From positions 1 to 64,000 of the forward strand of contig JAYKKM010000377.1 of NCBI GenBank assembly GCA_035772405.1: 64,000 bases of DNA, written 5' to 3'. Each line of letters begins with the position of its first letter. The stretch's first letter is position 1. Below are positions 10,752-20,529 of the stretch, piece by piece. Origin of the DNA: Chrysogorgia sp. JL179-B06 (Eukaryota; Cnidaria; Anthozoa; Scleralcyonacea; Chrysogorgiidae). Below the pieces are notes generated by a model. It saw only the letters and a program-made list of their open reading frames with translations, was not told where the DNA came from and made no database searches. Made by a program: the position numbers and the translations under genes.

Positions 10752-10920
10752 GCTTCTGTAGCTCAGTCAGTTAGACCGCTGGTCTAGAGATCCAGGGTCG
10801 CGGGTTCAATTCCCAGCCGGAAGGTCTTGAAGTTGCATTTTTTTAGCAACTGGTCGCGGTTGGGTCTCGGAAGTGTATGATTTGATACTGGTAATTTACC
10901 ACAACTTTTTCTTCAACTAA
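10752..10920 (+). mobile_element. tRNA-derived SINE (type 2)
   Basis: The tRNA-like head at about 10752-10825 has an A box (TAGCTCAGTCAGTTAGA) and a B box (GGGTTCAATTCCC), but its acceptor and T stems are mispaired, so it is not a functional tRNA. The body, GAAGTTGCATTTTTTTAGCA then GGTCTCGGAAGTGTATGAT, recurs in part at 30065-30165 and 60100-60235 (TTGCATTTTTCGCAA, TCTTAAAATGTAT, AAATTTTCCTTCACCATAAA). Confidence 0.7.
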
Positions 10921-11411
10921 TGCGCCTATTATCGGCTTCCCACGGGAATCCAGGCTTTTGCATTCCTTTGTTCCCCCAGGACATGGGGGAATAGCAACAA
11001 TTTACTCCATCGCCATTGTACCCACGGATCTTATACCCGGGGATTTGTCTCGATGGGTCAGCGGTTCGTGTTATCCAGGCGGGCAGTTTTTGCGGGATTT
11101 TGATTTCGGTTTTCATTCTTTGGGCATTTTTATGCCGTCAAAATGCGAGAATATTGTCGCAATTGAGAAATAAAGATTGCTTGTCTCTAGTACAAGGTGT
11201 ACTTGACTTTTCTGTGTGGTTTGGGTGAGATTTGGGCCCATTTGAGACATCTGAGACATCTGAGACACGGAGTCGTGGTTTATATGCTAAAGTTTATATG
11301 CTAAAGGAAAACCTTCGACAACTGATTCATTTCGGCATCTTAAGAGATCAGAGACAGATAGTCACTGTCGCCTATTGTTAAAACTATATAGCAGTGGTCC
11401 CAGAATGTCTA

Positions 11412-11516
11412 ATATAGCGTGGTCTCCCGGACCATAGCGTGGTCTCCCGGACCATAGCGTGGTCTCCCGGACCATAGCGTGGTCTCCCGGACCATAGCGT
11501 GGTCTTTTGGACCATG
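11412..11516. repeat. 20-bp tandem repeat (CATAGCGTGGTCTCCCGGAC)
   Basis: Five units in a row, the last with TTTT for CCCC. Each unit contains GGTC-TCCCG-GACC, a 4-bp hairpin arm pair. It lies 80 bp before the RAF kinase exon at 11599. Confidence 0.85.
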
Positions 11517-11598
11517 GCGGTCGTGAGCTACTTCCGGTTTCAATTTCAGAATATAAATTAGCATTATGATTAATATTTATAATTTGTTTTCTTTGCAG

Positions 11599-11710
11599 CG
11601 TTTACGCCATAACTCCAACGATGACTGGGAGATTCCTGCAGATGAGGTGGAAAGAGGTGAAAGAATTGGCTCAGGCTCTTACGGAACTGTTTATAAAGCA
11701 CAGTGGCATG
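11599..11710 (+). CDS. RAF (BRAF-like): RAF kinase, N-region and glycine-rich loop exon
   Basis: Exon after TTTCTTTGCAG, ending CATG before GTAAGG (phase 1). It encodes [20 protein letters not shown] followed by [25 protein letters not shown] is the N-region just before the kinase domain. The two acidic residues before Trp are the B-Raf pattern (SSDDWEIP) rather than the RAF1 SSYYWE pattern, so this kinase should not need the Tyr phosphorylation that primes RAF1. GSGSYG is the ATP-binding glycine loop (GxGxxG) with Val two residues later. At 112 bp it is two codons shorter than the 118 bp I recall for the human BRAF exon. Confidence 0.95.
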
Positions 11711-11829
11711 GTAAGGGTTTTAGTCTGTCATCATCAATTACCTCGTCAAGTGCTGTTGATTACTTATATCGTGGCACTGTGATAATCTCTTTAGATAAAA
11801 GTAAACACTAAATAGTGTAAAACACTAAT

Positions 11830-12010
11830 AAACTTGGACATAGTTTGGCGCTACTCTGGCTTTAAAACATTTTTTGAATGTAACTTTAAAAGTTATTGTC
11901 CATGGCCCTACGTTTCGACACTCCAATCCAGTGTCTTCATCAGGGGTGATCGTTGTAAGGTTAGGATCCCTATGTATAACCTTATAGAACCGATGATGAC
12001 GTTATCTATT
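11830..12010 (-). mobile_element. Penelope-like element terminal fragment
   Basis: The stretch from TTGGCGCTACTCTGGCTTTAA through TTCGACACTCCAATC and GATCCCTAT to ATAGAACCGATGATGA is closely matched at 62830-62960, where it directly follows Penelope-type coding sequence on the minus strand. It contains a hammerhead-like motif (11907-11978). Confidence 0.6.
11907..11978 (-). ncRNA. Hammerhead ribozyme-like motif, copy 1
   Basis: On the minus strand: core box CTGATGA (11937-11943), a 6-bp stem II GACACT/AGTGTC with loop GGATTGG, then GAAAC. Upstream of the core, GGGATC and GATCaCCC can form stem I. The cleavage-site side reads UACAUA against GAAACGUA; restoring the single C-A mismatch to C-G gives a perfect stem III with a GUA cleavage triplet, so this copy looks CpG-decayed. 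Hammerheads are known at the ends of Penelope-like elements, which suits the context. Confidence 0.6.
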
Positions 12011-12399
12011 AACAAGATGTAAACTATAAATACGTACACGCAACAACCCCTCGCCCGCTTACTGTTTGAAACTTGTATAGTGCAGTACTGTACTTCTTTT
12101 AGTTCTTACTAACTTTTGTTGTACTTGAATTAGATAATAGCCCATTCATTTGCCAAACTGAATAGACTTTCAGTGGACAATATCGCTGCGAGCTTTGTGT
12201 TGTCTGAATTTAATTCAATGTTTCAATGTAGGACATAAAAATAACTAACTAAATACATTAATGGTAATAGTTAGTATAGACAGACACTATTGGCTGTTGA
12301 AGGAAGAAAGTGCATCTTTATCATAGGGGTGCATACATAGTGCAAATATAGGGCCCATTCAAATTGGGTTTACTAAGACACATATTAGGGTTTTTCCAT

Positions 12400-12740
12400 G
12401 ATTGTTGGTGTGGATAGATTATATACAGCAATTTGATAATTCTATACCCTCATTGGACTGCGATGTGGAGCTGGCAGCGATGTGGATAACTTAATATTGA
12501 TTTCTCTGGAGAGGTCTCAACGCAGAGCAGGGAAACTGATCTTTCCTAACTCGGGACTTGAAACTGATTGGTTCATAGAAACCCTAGGATTGGTACCTCT
12601 TGTAATTAGAAGAAAGTTACATTGTGTAATGCTAGTTAAGAAATTCTGTGAAGGCATTTTCATATCATATCTAAAGAACTAATTTCATCTCAATGAATCT
12701 GTTCATACATACATGTTTTCGCACCTTATCAATTGCCTTA
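12400..12740 (+). pseudogene. LINE reverse-transcriptase C-terminal fragment
   Basis: Encodes PHWTCG, then LILISLERSQRRAGKLIFPN, a 'TLGLVPLVIRRKLHCVMLVK' block, then YFHLNESVHT. This pattern (IQ..Q.RAARII..LGW.PL..RR....LMYK) is the conserved C-terminal tail of CR1/L2-like LINE pol proteins. Truncated at the 5' side. The preceding 12060-12400 shows nothing recognisable. Confidence 0.6.
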
Positions 12741-13264
12741 AAATTAGTTTTTGTAACATTGTACTGAACATATATGAATTATGTGTTTATATTTGCAATA
12801 ACTTTAATTTGTTAGGAAATAAGACTGCCATTGATACCAGTGTTAGCATTGAAGGGGCTATCCTGTATAAATATTATTGTATTATAATTATTATTAATAA
12901 TAATAATGCCTAATGCAGATATCATATTTTGATGGTTATTAATACAAAAGCCATATGTATGTGCAACAAAGCATAAAACCTATATATTCAGGACAACATG
13001 CCTATAGCCTGCTTGTTGACAATGATCTAGCTGACACAGTACTTGTTCAATCCCTAACAATTTCTGCTGACACAGTGTGTGTCAACATCCCAATGTCAAC
13101 ATAATCCTATACCGGTATAAGCTGTACATGTATTTTACATTGCAAGTCTGGGACCAGTGTTGTCCAAGCCTATTATCAGACACAATAAGTACTGTAGGCC
13201 TAACATGTTTCATAATGGATGGAGGAAACACAGATTGTTTATGGAATACAGACCAGTATACAAT

Positions 13265-13445
13265 ACATACAGGTAGACGATCGTCAAGCTCATATCCTCA
13301 GAAAAATTATTCCCTTCTTATTACTGGTGACTCTAACCATTTGAGCCATCGAGACTCAGATGGAGAGAGGTAACAATGATCTACTGGTTCAAATGATATA
13401 AGTGCCTATGCGGCAGTTACCATACATCAGTAATTTTAATGTGCT
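13265..13445 (-). mobile_element. tRNA-derived SINE (type 1), degenerate copy
   Basis: Contains ACGATCGTCAAGCTCATATCC, AACCATTTGAGCCATCGAGAC and GCCTATGCGGCAGTTAC, matching the minus orientation of the SINE at 16590-16800. The tRNA-like head is internally deleted. 12740-13260 shows nothing recognisable. Confidence 0.7.
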
Positions 13446-13599
13446 AACTACAGAAAGTCAATATTTTGACAAGCTTCGACTATGCTTCGATCGATAGGAT
13501 GTAGTCGGTACAAGCTCGTGCGTCATCGGTTGAAGTGAGCTTACACCCACCCGCTGTAAAATTGTCTGAGTACGGCCCTGCAAAGAGGTGGTTCAATTT

Positions 13600-14045
13600 T
13601 GGAGTTCAAGACAAAGTTCGTTGTCGCCTTACATGAGAATTGGTATTAGTTTTCTTCTGATCGTTTTTATTTTAGAGAAATTTGGCTTTGTTTATCGTAT
13701 ATTTGTAAATTGAAGGCCGCTATTTTTGCTCTGATTGCAGGCGAATGCGGTCGCTCCCGTTCAATTTTGACGTCATTGAGTGATTTTTGAACAGAAATCC
13801 TGCGCAATTAGACTAAGACCACGTTATTGTCATGCTATTGTGAAGGATTTCTTTGTGTAGTATTCCTATCACTCAATGACGTAAAAAAAAATTATCGCCC
13901 GCAATCAGAACAAAAATGGCGGCCTTCAATTTACAAAAATACGATCAACAAAGCCAAATCTCTTTAAAACTAAAAAGATTAGAAGAAAACTAATACCCGT
14001 TAACATGTGAGGGGACAAAGGACTTTCATTTAAGAAACACTTGTT
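13600..14045. mobile_element. Palindromic MITE (GGCGGCCTTCAATTTAC arms)
   Basis: The left arm (about 13630-13745) containing TGTAAATTGAAGGCCGC and the right arm (about 13900-14020) are inverted copies, about 110 bp. The centre holds TGACGTCA-like words. Non-coding. In 14060-15130 I see only two copies of a TGTTTGGAT...ATCCAAACA hairpin word (14340-14370, 14885-14915) and an (AT)n run near 14705. Confidence 0.65.
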
Positions 14046-15137
14046 TTTGTCCCTTTAACGGCCAACGTACATTTATAGAGATCTTTTTTTTTTCATGTTT
14101 TTAGAGATCTTGTTTTGATCATGTATTTTTATATATTTATAATCTTTGGCACATTCTGATAAAACTTTCTCAATATTATCATCACGAGTTTCATCTTCAT
14201 ACCTTCCCCATCGTCAAGTTGGTTAAATTCACCGGAAGTGACGTCAACCCAGGGAAATACGGGAGAGTTTGCACAATTACCAAACTGTCTTCGTATTTCA
14301 CTGTTGAATCTCTGTGTAATTAAATAAATACCTAATGGTTTCCGTGTTTGGATACTGTGATTCAAACACGCGGGAAGTTGCGAGACTGGAGAAAAGCGTA
14401 AAAAAACACGAGCCGTTAGGCGAGTGTTTTTTAGCTTTTCGAAAGTCGAGCAATTTCCCAATTATTTGGTTCACGTGAAATACGAAGACAGTTTGTTAAC
14501 AACTTTTGCCTCGCTTGTGGAGGATGGGTGCCTGGGACCCAGATAGAATTCCGCTCTCATGGCCGGCAAATCCCCGCAACCCAGCCATGAGTCCCCATAC
14601 CCCAACTCCAGGCACCTGTCACACTGACTATGTCAGTGGAAAATTGAGGGACACAAGAAGAACAAATATATATATAACATATTATAACTTATAATAAAAC
14701 AAAAATATATATATATATATATAATTCACTACTAATGACCAAGGATACAACTTTCCACGCTCCAACGACTTTCTTGCACCACGCTACACTGAACAATACT
14801 CACCAGGGCGCTTATATATAAGTTTAACGTGCCTATGTCAAGGTCAGGTAATTTGCATATTTCGAATATTGGCGGGAAATTTCCATGTTTGGATGGCTTG
14901 ATCCAAACACGGGTATTGGCCAACCAGAGCCTGCGTAGCATACATGTTATTTTATAATGTCTTTTCGTAAATAGTAAATCGACTTTAATCGGGGAAAAGA
15001 AATTAAGATGAAACTTTAGCTGATGATAATGTTAAGCAATTTTTATCACAAAGTGCCAAAGATAATAAATATATAAAAACCCAAACATTAGATAGACATT
15101 TTAATGTTCAATCCCATGTCATATTATTTCTTCACAG

Positions 15138-15222
15138 GCACTGTGGCCGTAAAAATGTTGAATGTCACTGAACCAACCCCAGCACAACTCCAAGCTTTTA
15201 AAAATGAAGTGGCTGTATTACG
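15138..15222 (+). CDS. RAF (BRAF-like): RAF kinase, VAVK lysine and alphaC-helix exon
   Basis: An 85-bp exon after TTCTTCACAG, ending CG before GTAATT (phase 1 in, phase 2 out). It encodes [10 protein letters not shown] then [19 protein letters not shown]. The lysine in VAVK is the ATP-anchoring lysine of protein kinases, and the glutamate in FKNEV is its alphaC salt-bridge partner. The length equals that of the corresponding human BRAF exon as I remember it. The terminal Arg codon is split with the next exon and begins RKTRHVN, the segment that contains the RAF dimer-interface arginine. Confidence 0.95.
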
Positions 15223-15500
15223 GTAATTCGTTTTCCTATTTCCCTTGGTTGTTGATTGCTTTGGCTTAAACATTTTCTTAAAAGGCATTTAAGAATAATG
15301 TTTAGAAATGTTAATAGTTTTACGGCATCTGCTCTTGTACTAGAGAAATAACGTTTTATGCCGTCATCTTAGAGTTTGCTCGATGGCTAAATGTTTGTTT
15401 TTTTAAACTTTATTTACCGAGATCTAGTTAACTAATTTAATAATATACAGGAAAATGTTTCTCGAGTGTGATTGGCTGATCCGAGTGCAGTTAATCCTAA

Positions 15501-16150
15501 AGCCTGGTTTCCATATGATCGCTGCGATCGCTCAATTTAAAAACCGGCAATCGTAGCGATCGCAGCGATCGTAGTACCTGTTTCCATATAATCGCTGCGA
15601 TCGCCAGGATCGCTGAGCGTGTGGTTTCCATATGATCGCTACGATCGCCGGTTTTAAAGGGGTAGTAAGTTATTAGTACTAAAAAATGAGGAACAATAGC
15701 GTTCTTACTTAGTCAATATATTATGTTGTTCCAGAGATATTGACGTTTTTGAAAGATGCAAATGAACTTATGACGTCATCTACTCCAAAATTTAAACGAA
15801 AGGAAATCTCTAAAATGAAAAATGTATAAAGCATTAACTATACACAGTGCAGTGTACCATTTTTAGTAGCATACATCTGGAACGTTTCAGCACAATCTAG
15901 CCGCTATCTCCAAAGATATTCCTCATTTTTAGAATTTGAGTGGAGTAGATGACGTCATCAGATATCTCATTTACAGCTTTTAAAAACTGAAATATCTCTG
16001 GAACAAGATAAGACATTGACAAAGTAAGAGCGCTATTCTTGCTTATTTCGAATGCACTTCTAGATAAAGCCCAAATTGGGATAAATTATTTTTGCGTCTT
16101 ACTGCCCCTTTAAAATTGAGCGATCGTAGCGATCATATGGAAACCAGGCT
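15501..16150. mobile_element. Non-autonomous DNA element with GATCGC-rich termini
   Basis: AGCCTGGTTTCCATATGATC at the left mirrors GATCATATGGAAACCAGGCT at the right, with TAA on both sides (15498-15500 and 16151-16153). A 3-bp TAA duplication suits PIF/Harbinger (TWA target). The left 150 bp carries several copies of TCGCTGCGATCG-like palindromes and internal TTTCCATATGATCGC repeats. It is interrupted by a TTAA MITE. Confidence 0.65.
15658..16109. mobile_element. TTAA MITE, AGGGGTAGTAAG termini
   Basis: A 452-bp palindromic element, AGGGGTAGTAAG...CTTACTGCCCCT, with TTAA at 15654-15657 and 16110-16113. The arms share ATGACGTCATCTACTCCA and its complement. Inserted inside the GATCGC element. 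Confidence 0.8.
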
Positions 16151-16589
16151 TAACAGTGCAAAAATCTGTTATCACAGTCTCGAACATTTTCCTGTATATT
16201 ATTAATAAGTAATAGTATGATTTCTCGTGCAAGACCTCAAAGTGCTAACTCGTCCTTCGGACTAGTGCTATTTTAATAGTCTTTGAAAAACTCACTCTTA
16301 CGTGTTTTTTCCAAATTGCACTCGAAATCATACTATTACCTATACAAATATCGTACAGAATCAGGTAATCAGTTCCAGACTTTCGTGGCGGTATAAGAGA
16401 TGGACCTCAAGCCATATCGGGTAGTGTTAACCGTAGGTAATATAGTGTTATTAACACCCCGCAGGTTCTTTACATATTCCCTCACAGTGATCATATTCCT
16501 TAGATACTGTGGTACATAGTTATTAATTAATTTAAAGGACATTCGTAAATATACACAATGTTGTAGTGAATGTGGGAGAGCTCGGAGTA

Positions 16590-16800
16590 GACAGACGATA
16601 CGTGGACGATCGTCAAGCTCATATCCTCAGAAAAATGATTCTGAGTACTGGACAGGAATCGAACCTGTAACCTTCTGATTGCCGTTGAGACGCTCTAACC
16701 ATTGAGCCAGCGAGACTCAGATGGAGAACAAAGGTTACAATGATGTACTGGTTCAATTGATATATATACTGTGCCTATGCGGCAGTCACTATATATCGGT
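16590..16800 (-). mobile_element. tRNA-derived SINE (type 1), minus copy
   Basis: The tRNA-like head at about 16643-16716 (complement) has a B box GGTTCGATTCC and an A box GGCTCAATGGTTAGAGC, followed by a body with GCCTATGCGGCAGTCACTATA. It forms one arm of an inverted pair with 16800-17030. Confidence 0.8.
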
Positions 16801-17030
16801 AATGCTTGGATGCGTTAATATATAGTGACTGCCGCATAGGCAGTACGTATATCAATTGAACCAGTACATCATTGTAACCTTCGCTCTCCTTCTGAGTCTC
16901 GTTAGCTCAATGGTTAGAGCGTCTCACCGGCAATCAGAAGGTTACAGGTTCGATTCCTGTACGCGACTCAGAATCATTTTTCTGAGGATATGAGCTTGAC
17001 GATCGTCCACGTATCGTCTTAAAGGACATT
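16800..17030 (+). mobile_element. tRNA-derived SINE (type 1), plus copy
   Basis: The tRNA-like head at 16896-16968 folds with a 7-bp acceptor GTCTCGT/ACGCGAC, a D stem GCTC/GAGC and a T stem ACAGG/CCTGT. The loop has C where U33 is expected and one anticodon-stem mismatch, so it is tRNA-derived rather than a working tRNA. The anticodon position reads GGC, but the molecule does not look like tRNA-Ala (no GGGG start). Confidence 0.8.
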
Positions 17031-17445
17031 GGCTACAAAAAATAAGTGCTTTTTATATTGAACTATGTGACTTTATAGCTACTTGGAATATTGTAGTTTG
17101 GAGCTATGGAAATGCTAGCAACACATTTTTAACGTTCAATAAACTATGTAAAAACGCCGCCATTTTGAGTATGATCGTGACGTCATGTGCTGGGAAGTGT
17201 TGTATTTCGTACTTTTATGCTACCTATCGTGGGACGATGTATTGTCCCAATTTATGTTGCTATAGCGATTACTAAAATAACGTTGAGAAAAAGCTTAATT
17301 TACTTTTCATTAGCGCCTACAATGAACGCTTTACCCAGCGCATGACGTCACAGGTCATTGACCTAGAACCCTAATTCACCTTTAATACGCGTTACGAGCG
17401 TCTTTACAACCTCAAACTACGATATTCCGATTATTTGTATTATTA
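17019..17445. mobile_element. Non-autonomous repeat, copy 2
   Basis: Second copy of the repeat at 351-815: TTAAAGGACATTGGC at the left, and TAATACGCGTTACGAGC then TTTACAACCTCAAACTAC at the right. It contains CGCCGCCATTTTGAG and GTGACGTCATG. Confidence 0.6.
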
Positions 17446-17727
17446 TTATTATTTGATTGAAAAGTACTAGTTTTACAATATGGTGTCTGTAAAAAAGATG
17501 ATGCTCCCTGCCTTGTCCGACGAGAGACTACAGATGTAAATTTATCTATATCGAGCTCAACTAAGTTATATTTACATTTAAAATAAAAAGTCAGGTCTTT
17601 AATCTCTCTGTCATAAGCAAGTGGTAAAAGATCAAGACGTAATAAGCGTTCCAAGTAAGTGAGCTCTCCCCGTTTACATCTTGCACTCTTGGCTTGCACT
17701 CCCTCGATTCTTTTCATCAATGTAACA
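17445..17727 (-). pseudogene. LINE reverse-transcriptase C-terminal fragment
   Basis: Minus-strand frame: RIEGVQAKSARCKRGELTYL, ERLLRLDLLPLAYDREIKDL and TFYFKCKYNLVELDI, followed by RRTRQG. The L.LLPL.Y.REI.DL.F.FKCK motif is the usual C-terminal tail of CR1-like LINE pol proteins. Truncated at both ends. Confidence 0.7.
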
Positions 17728-17754
17728 TTGGTTGGTTCATCAATGTGACATTGA

Positions 17755-18620
17755 TCGGGATTTATATGAAATTTCACCCGACAATCCCAGTACTTTTCAT
17801 TGCGGTAGATCTCGTTGCAAGACATGTCAATTAGGGTGGTCCTTATTTTATTTATTTTTTATTTTGTATAGTCTCACCCTCTTAAATGGTTCCAATTGGA
17901 TTAAACATGCTGTGTGTAAAATTGTATTAAAACTATTGATATTTAGGGTAGCTCAAGGACCCTGAAATTTTTACTATAGTATCCCTATGAGAAAAATCAG
18001 CCAAATTGTCCAATATGCTATAAGTCCTCAGGGGAGTGTCGGATTGGTCTAAAAAGCCATTAGTGAGTAGTTTAGACCTGGTTTCCTATTTGACTTTAAG
18101 ACAAACTTATAGCCAAAAATGTATGGTTTCCGAGATATAGGGCTCCAAAGTTCTTAAAATTCTCATTGATTAAAAAGTTTGGAGCCCTATATCTTGGAAA
18201 CCATGCATTTTTGGCTATAAGTTTGTCTTAAAGTCAAATAGGAAACCAGGTCTAAACTACTCACTAATGGATTTCTAGACCAATCCGACACTCCCCTGAG
18301 GACTTATACCATATTGGACAATTTGGCTGATTTTTATCATAGGGATACTATAGTAAAAATTTCAGGGTCCTTGAGCTACCCCTAAATATCAATAGTTTTT
18401 AATACAATTTTACACACAGCATTTTTAACCCAATTGGAACCATTTAAGAGGTGACACTATACAAAATAAAAAATAAATAAAATAAGGACCACCCTAATGT
18501 CAATATGTCACGGGACCTTTAAGTAAATTACGCAACACATCTTACTCGTTTCCGATTAAAGGACATTTCGACTGCACCACTAGCAATTTAGTTTACTGCA
18601 TAATTTGTAAACAATGTTCG
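17755..18620 (+). pseudogene. Penelope-like element fragment, split by a MITE
   Basis: Before the MITE: NPSTFHCGRSRCKTCQ. After it: YVTGPL, FPIKGHFDCTTSNLVYCIIC and KQC. Read across the insertion, this is the Penelope-type C-terminal block (GTFxCGRxRCKTC ... HFDCxSSNVVYxIxCKxC) that leads into the GIY-YIG endonuclease domain. It is cut off at about 18618. Confidence 0.7.
17831..18497. mobile_element. 667-bp near-perfect palindrome MITE with 6-bp TSD
   Basis: Starts TTAGGGTGGTCCTTATTTTA and ends in its complement; the two 320-bp arms are almost perfectly inverted. It is flanked by TGTCAA at 17825-17830 and 18498-18503. The insertion splits a Penelope ORF exactly at the Cys-Gln codons that form the duplication. 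Confidence 0.85.
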
Positions 18621-18673
18621 AGAATGAAAATGTTATTTCTCGAGTACAAGAGCAGATACCGTAAAACTATTAA

Positions 18674-19184
18674 AGTGCTTATAAACTCAAAATGGGTTTT
18701 TGGTGATTCGGATAGAGCATAAGAAGTTAGTTTATAAGTTCTGGATTAGTTTTTGCGTTAAACTTTTAGTTTCGGAGATATAACGGCTCAAACCTGCAAA
18801 TTGTGCCATTTTTTTGAAAAAAGTAGCGCCACCAAAATAACATACAGGGACCTGGATCCGAGGAACCCATCTTCAACAACAACTAGGCTTTTGTGTAGGA
18901 GAAGACAGCTATCTTAAGAGTTTTTATTGAAAAATGCCCAAACGATGTGTCTTTACGATGTTACCTTGTCTACTCGAATTGTAATATATTTTTATAAGTA
19001 TTGAAACATAACACGTTCCTCGGATCCAGTCTCCCGGCCTGCGCTACTTTTTTTCACGAATTGTGACTTTGAGCCCTTATATCTCCGAAACTAAAAGTTT
19101 AACGTAAAAACTAATCTAGAACTTATTAACTAACTTTTTATGCTCTCCGAATCACCAAAAACCCATTTTGGGTTTATAGGCACT
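18674..19184. mobile_element. TTAA MITE, AGTGCTTATAAACTC termini
   Basis: A 511-bp palindromic element with ends AGTGCTTATAAACTCAAAAT and TTTTGGGTTTATAGGCACT, flanked by TTAA at 18670-18673 and 19185-19188. The uninterrupted target is present in inverted form at 15300-15353, which confirms the boundaries. Confidence 0.88.
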
Positions 19185-19374
19185 TTAACATTTCTAAACA
19201 TTTAGCTTGGGTACAGACGCTCGCGGGTGCAAAAAGGCGGCGCTAAGTAGTGTCTGTGCATCAGAGCCAAATTGTGTGTTCTGTAATTTATGCCGATTAT
19301 TCGCAATGCTTATAGATTGTTTCAGTTTATGCCTTATAGTAGACTTGCTCCAAGTCTGCCTCTTGATTGTTTCG

Positions 19375-19515
19375 GGTTTATTTAAAGACGGATTTGTTTC
19401 GAGAAGACGGGTTTATTTCGAGAGTGGTTTGGTTTCAAAGACGGGTTTGTTTCAAGGTTTTGAAAAGAACCTGTCTCGAAACAAACCCGTATTCTCGAAA
19501 CAAACCCGCCTTAAA
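19375..19515. repeat. Inverted GGGTTTGTTTCGAGA repeats
   Basis: Several copies of ACGGGTTTRTTTCGAGA on one side and CTCGAAACAAACCCG on the other. The same words occur at about 43215-43265 upstream of CUL3. Non-coding. Confidence 0.55.
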
Positions 19516-19672
19516 CAAACACGAAACAATCAAGATGCAGACTTGGATCAAGTCTATATACGAGTATTCACTAAAAGTTTAAGAAATCGTATGGACAAGC
19601 TGAAAAGCTAAAACGAAACAGCATAACGAGAATCCGGCACTCGACGGCTACCTGGAAATATCGTATGATTAA

Positions 19673-20168
19673 AGGGACACTCCGGCCCAAATACAAATGT
19701 AGTTCATATGAAAGATCTTACTGAATTTAGATTATGTCCAAAGTTTCAGCATTCCTATCAATTTAGTTAAGAAGATGTGGCTAGTTGAAGAGTTTGTCCA
19801 ATTTCGACGCCATTTTGTTTCTCAAATATGACGTCACTGAGTGACGTGTCTCGTATTATGCCTAAGAAGCTCCTCTACTTTCCTGCATGATGAACTAAAT
19901 AGTTTATTTCGACTAATTTTCGTCCAAAGACCATTCACAATAACTATCACTATGTGATCGCCATCAAAACAACTCCACTGACGATAAAGAATCACTCAAT
20001 GACGTCATATTTTCAAAACCAATATGGCGTCAAAATCCACAAATTTTCAACTTCAACTAGCAATATCTTCTCAACTAAATTGATAGGAATGCTGAAACTT
20101 TGGAAATAAACTAAAGTCAGTAAGATCTTTCATATGAACTGCATTTGTATTTGGGCCGGAGTGTCCCT
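19673..20168. mobile_element. TTAA MITE, AGGGACACTCCGGCCC termini, copy 1
   Basis: A 496-bp palindrome: AGGGACACTCCGGCCCAAAT with its complement at the right, and TTAA at 19669-19672 and 20169-20172. A decayed second copy lies at about 26400-26896. Confidence 0.87.
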
Positions 20169-20529
20169 TTAACAATTCGATTCCCGTATCTCTTCGACTG
20201 TTTGATCATCCTCGAACCAAAATTATGCCGACTATAAACAGTCATCCTTTGAAAGTATTAGCAAACTCTTTAATAGTCTCGTTTACAAAGAATACGTTGA
20301 GGCGGCTGAGAACTGTTTTCGTGGCGAACAACAAACATTGAAAACGGAAGTAGTTCTTAGCCAATTGAATATCACGTATTAAATAAATTTTCTAAGAGAC
20401 CAATCATGGTCTACTATATAAATTCCTTGTAGTAGCTACGTCACAGAACATGATTAACGGCGCTGGTTCATAGTCTGTGTTTTTCAAATTTCACAGACTA
20501 TGACGTAGGCTACTAAACATTATACTTAA

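Larger units (their letters stand above)
15420..16340. mobile_element. Outer palindromic repeat of a triple nest
   Basis: AATATACAGGAAAATGTTTC at about 15445 and GAACATTTTCCTGTATATT at about 16182 are inverted, bracketing the element at 15501-16150. The sequence to the right (about 16210-16340) itself contains an inverted pair (TAGTATGATTTCTCGTGCA versus GCACTCGAAATCATACTA). Confidence 0.5.

Noticed and set aside
11566..11811. Separate small kinase gene beginning at the ATG at 11566
   Set aside because: The ATG lies in the intron before the acceptor; phase and homology place the exon in the RAF gene.
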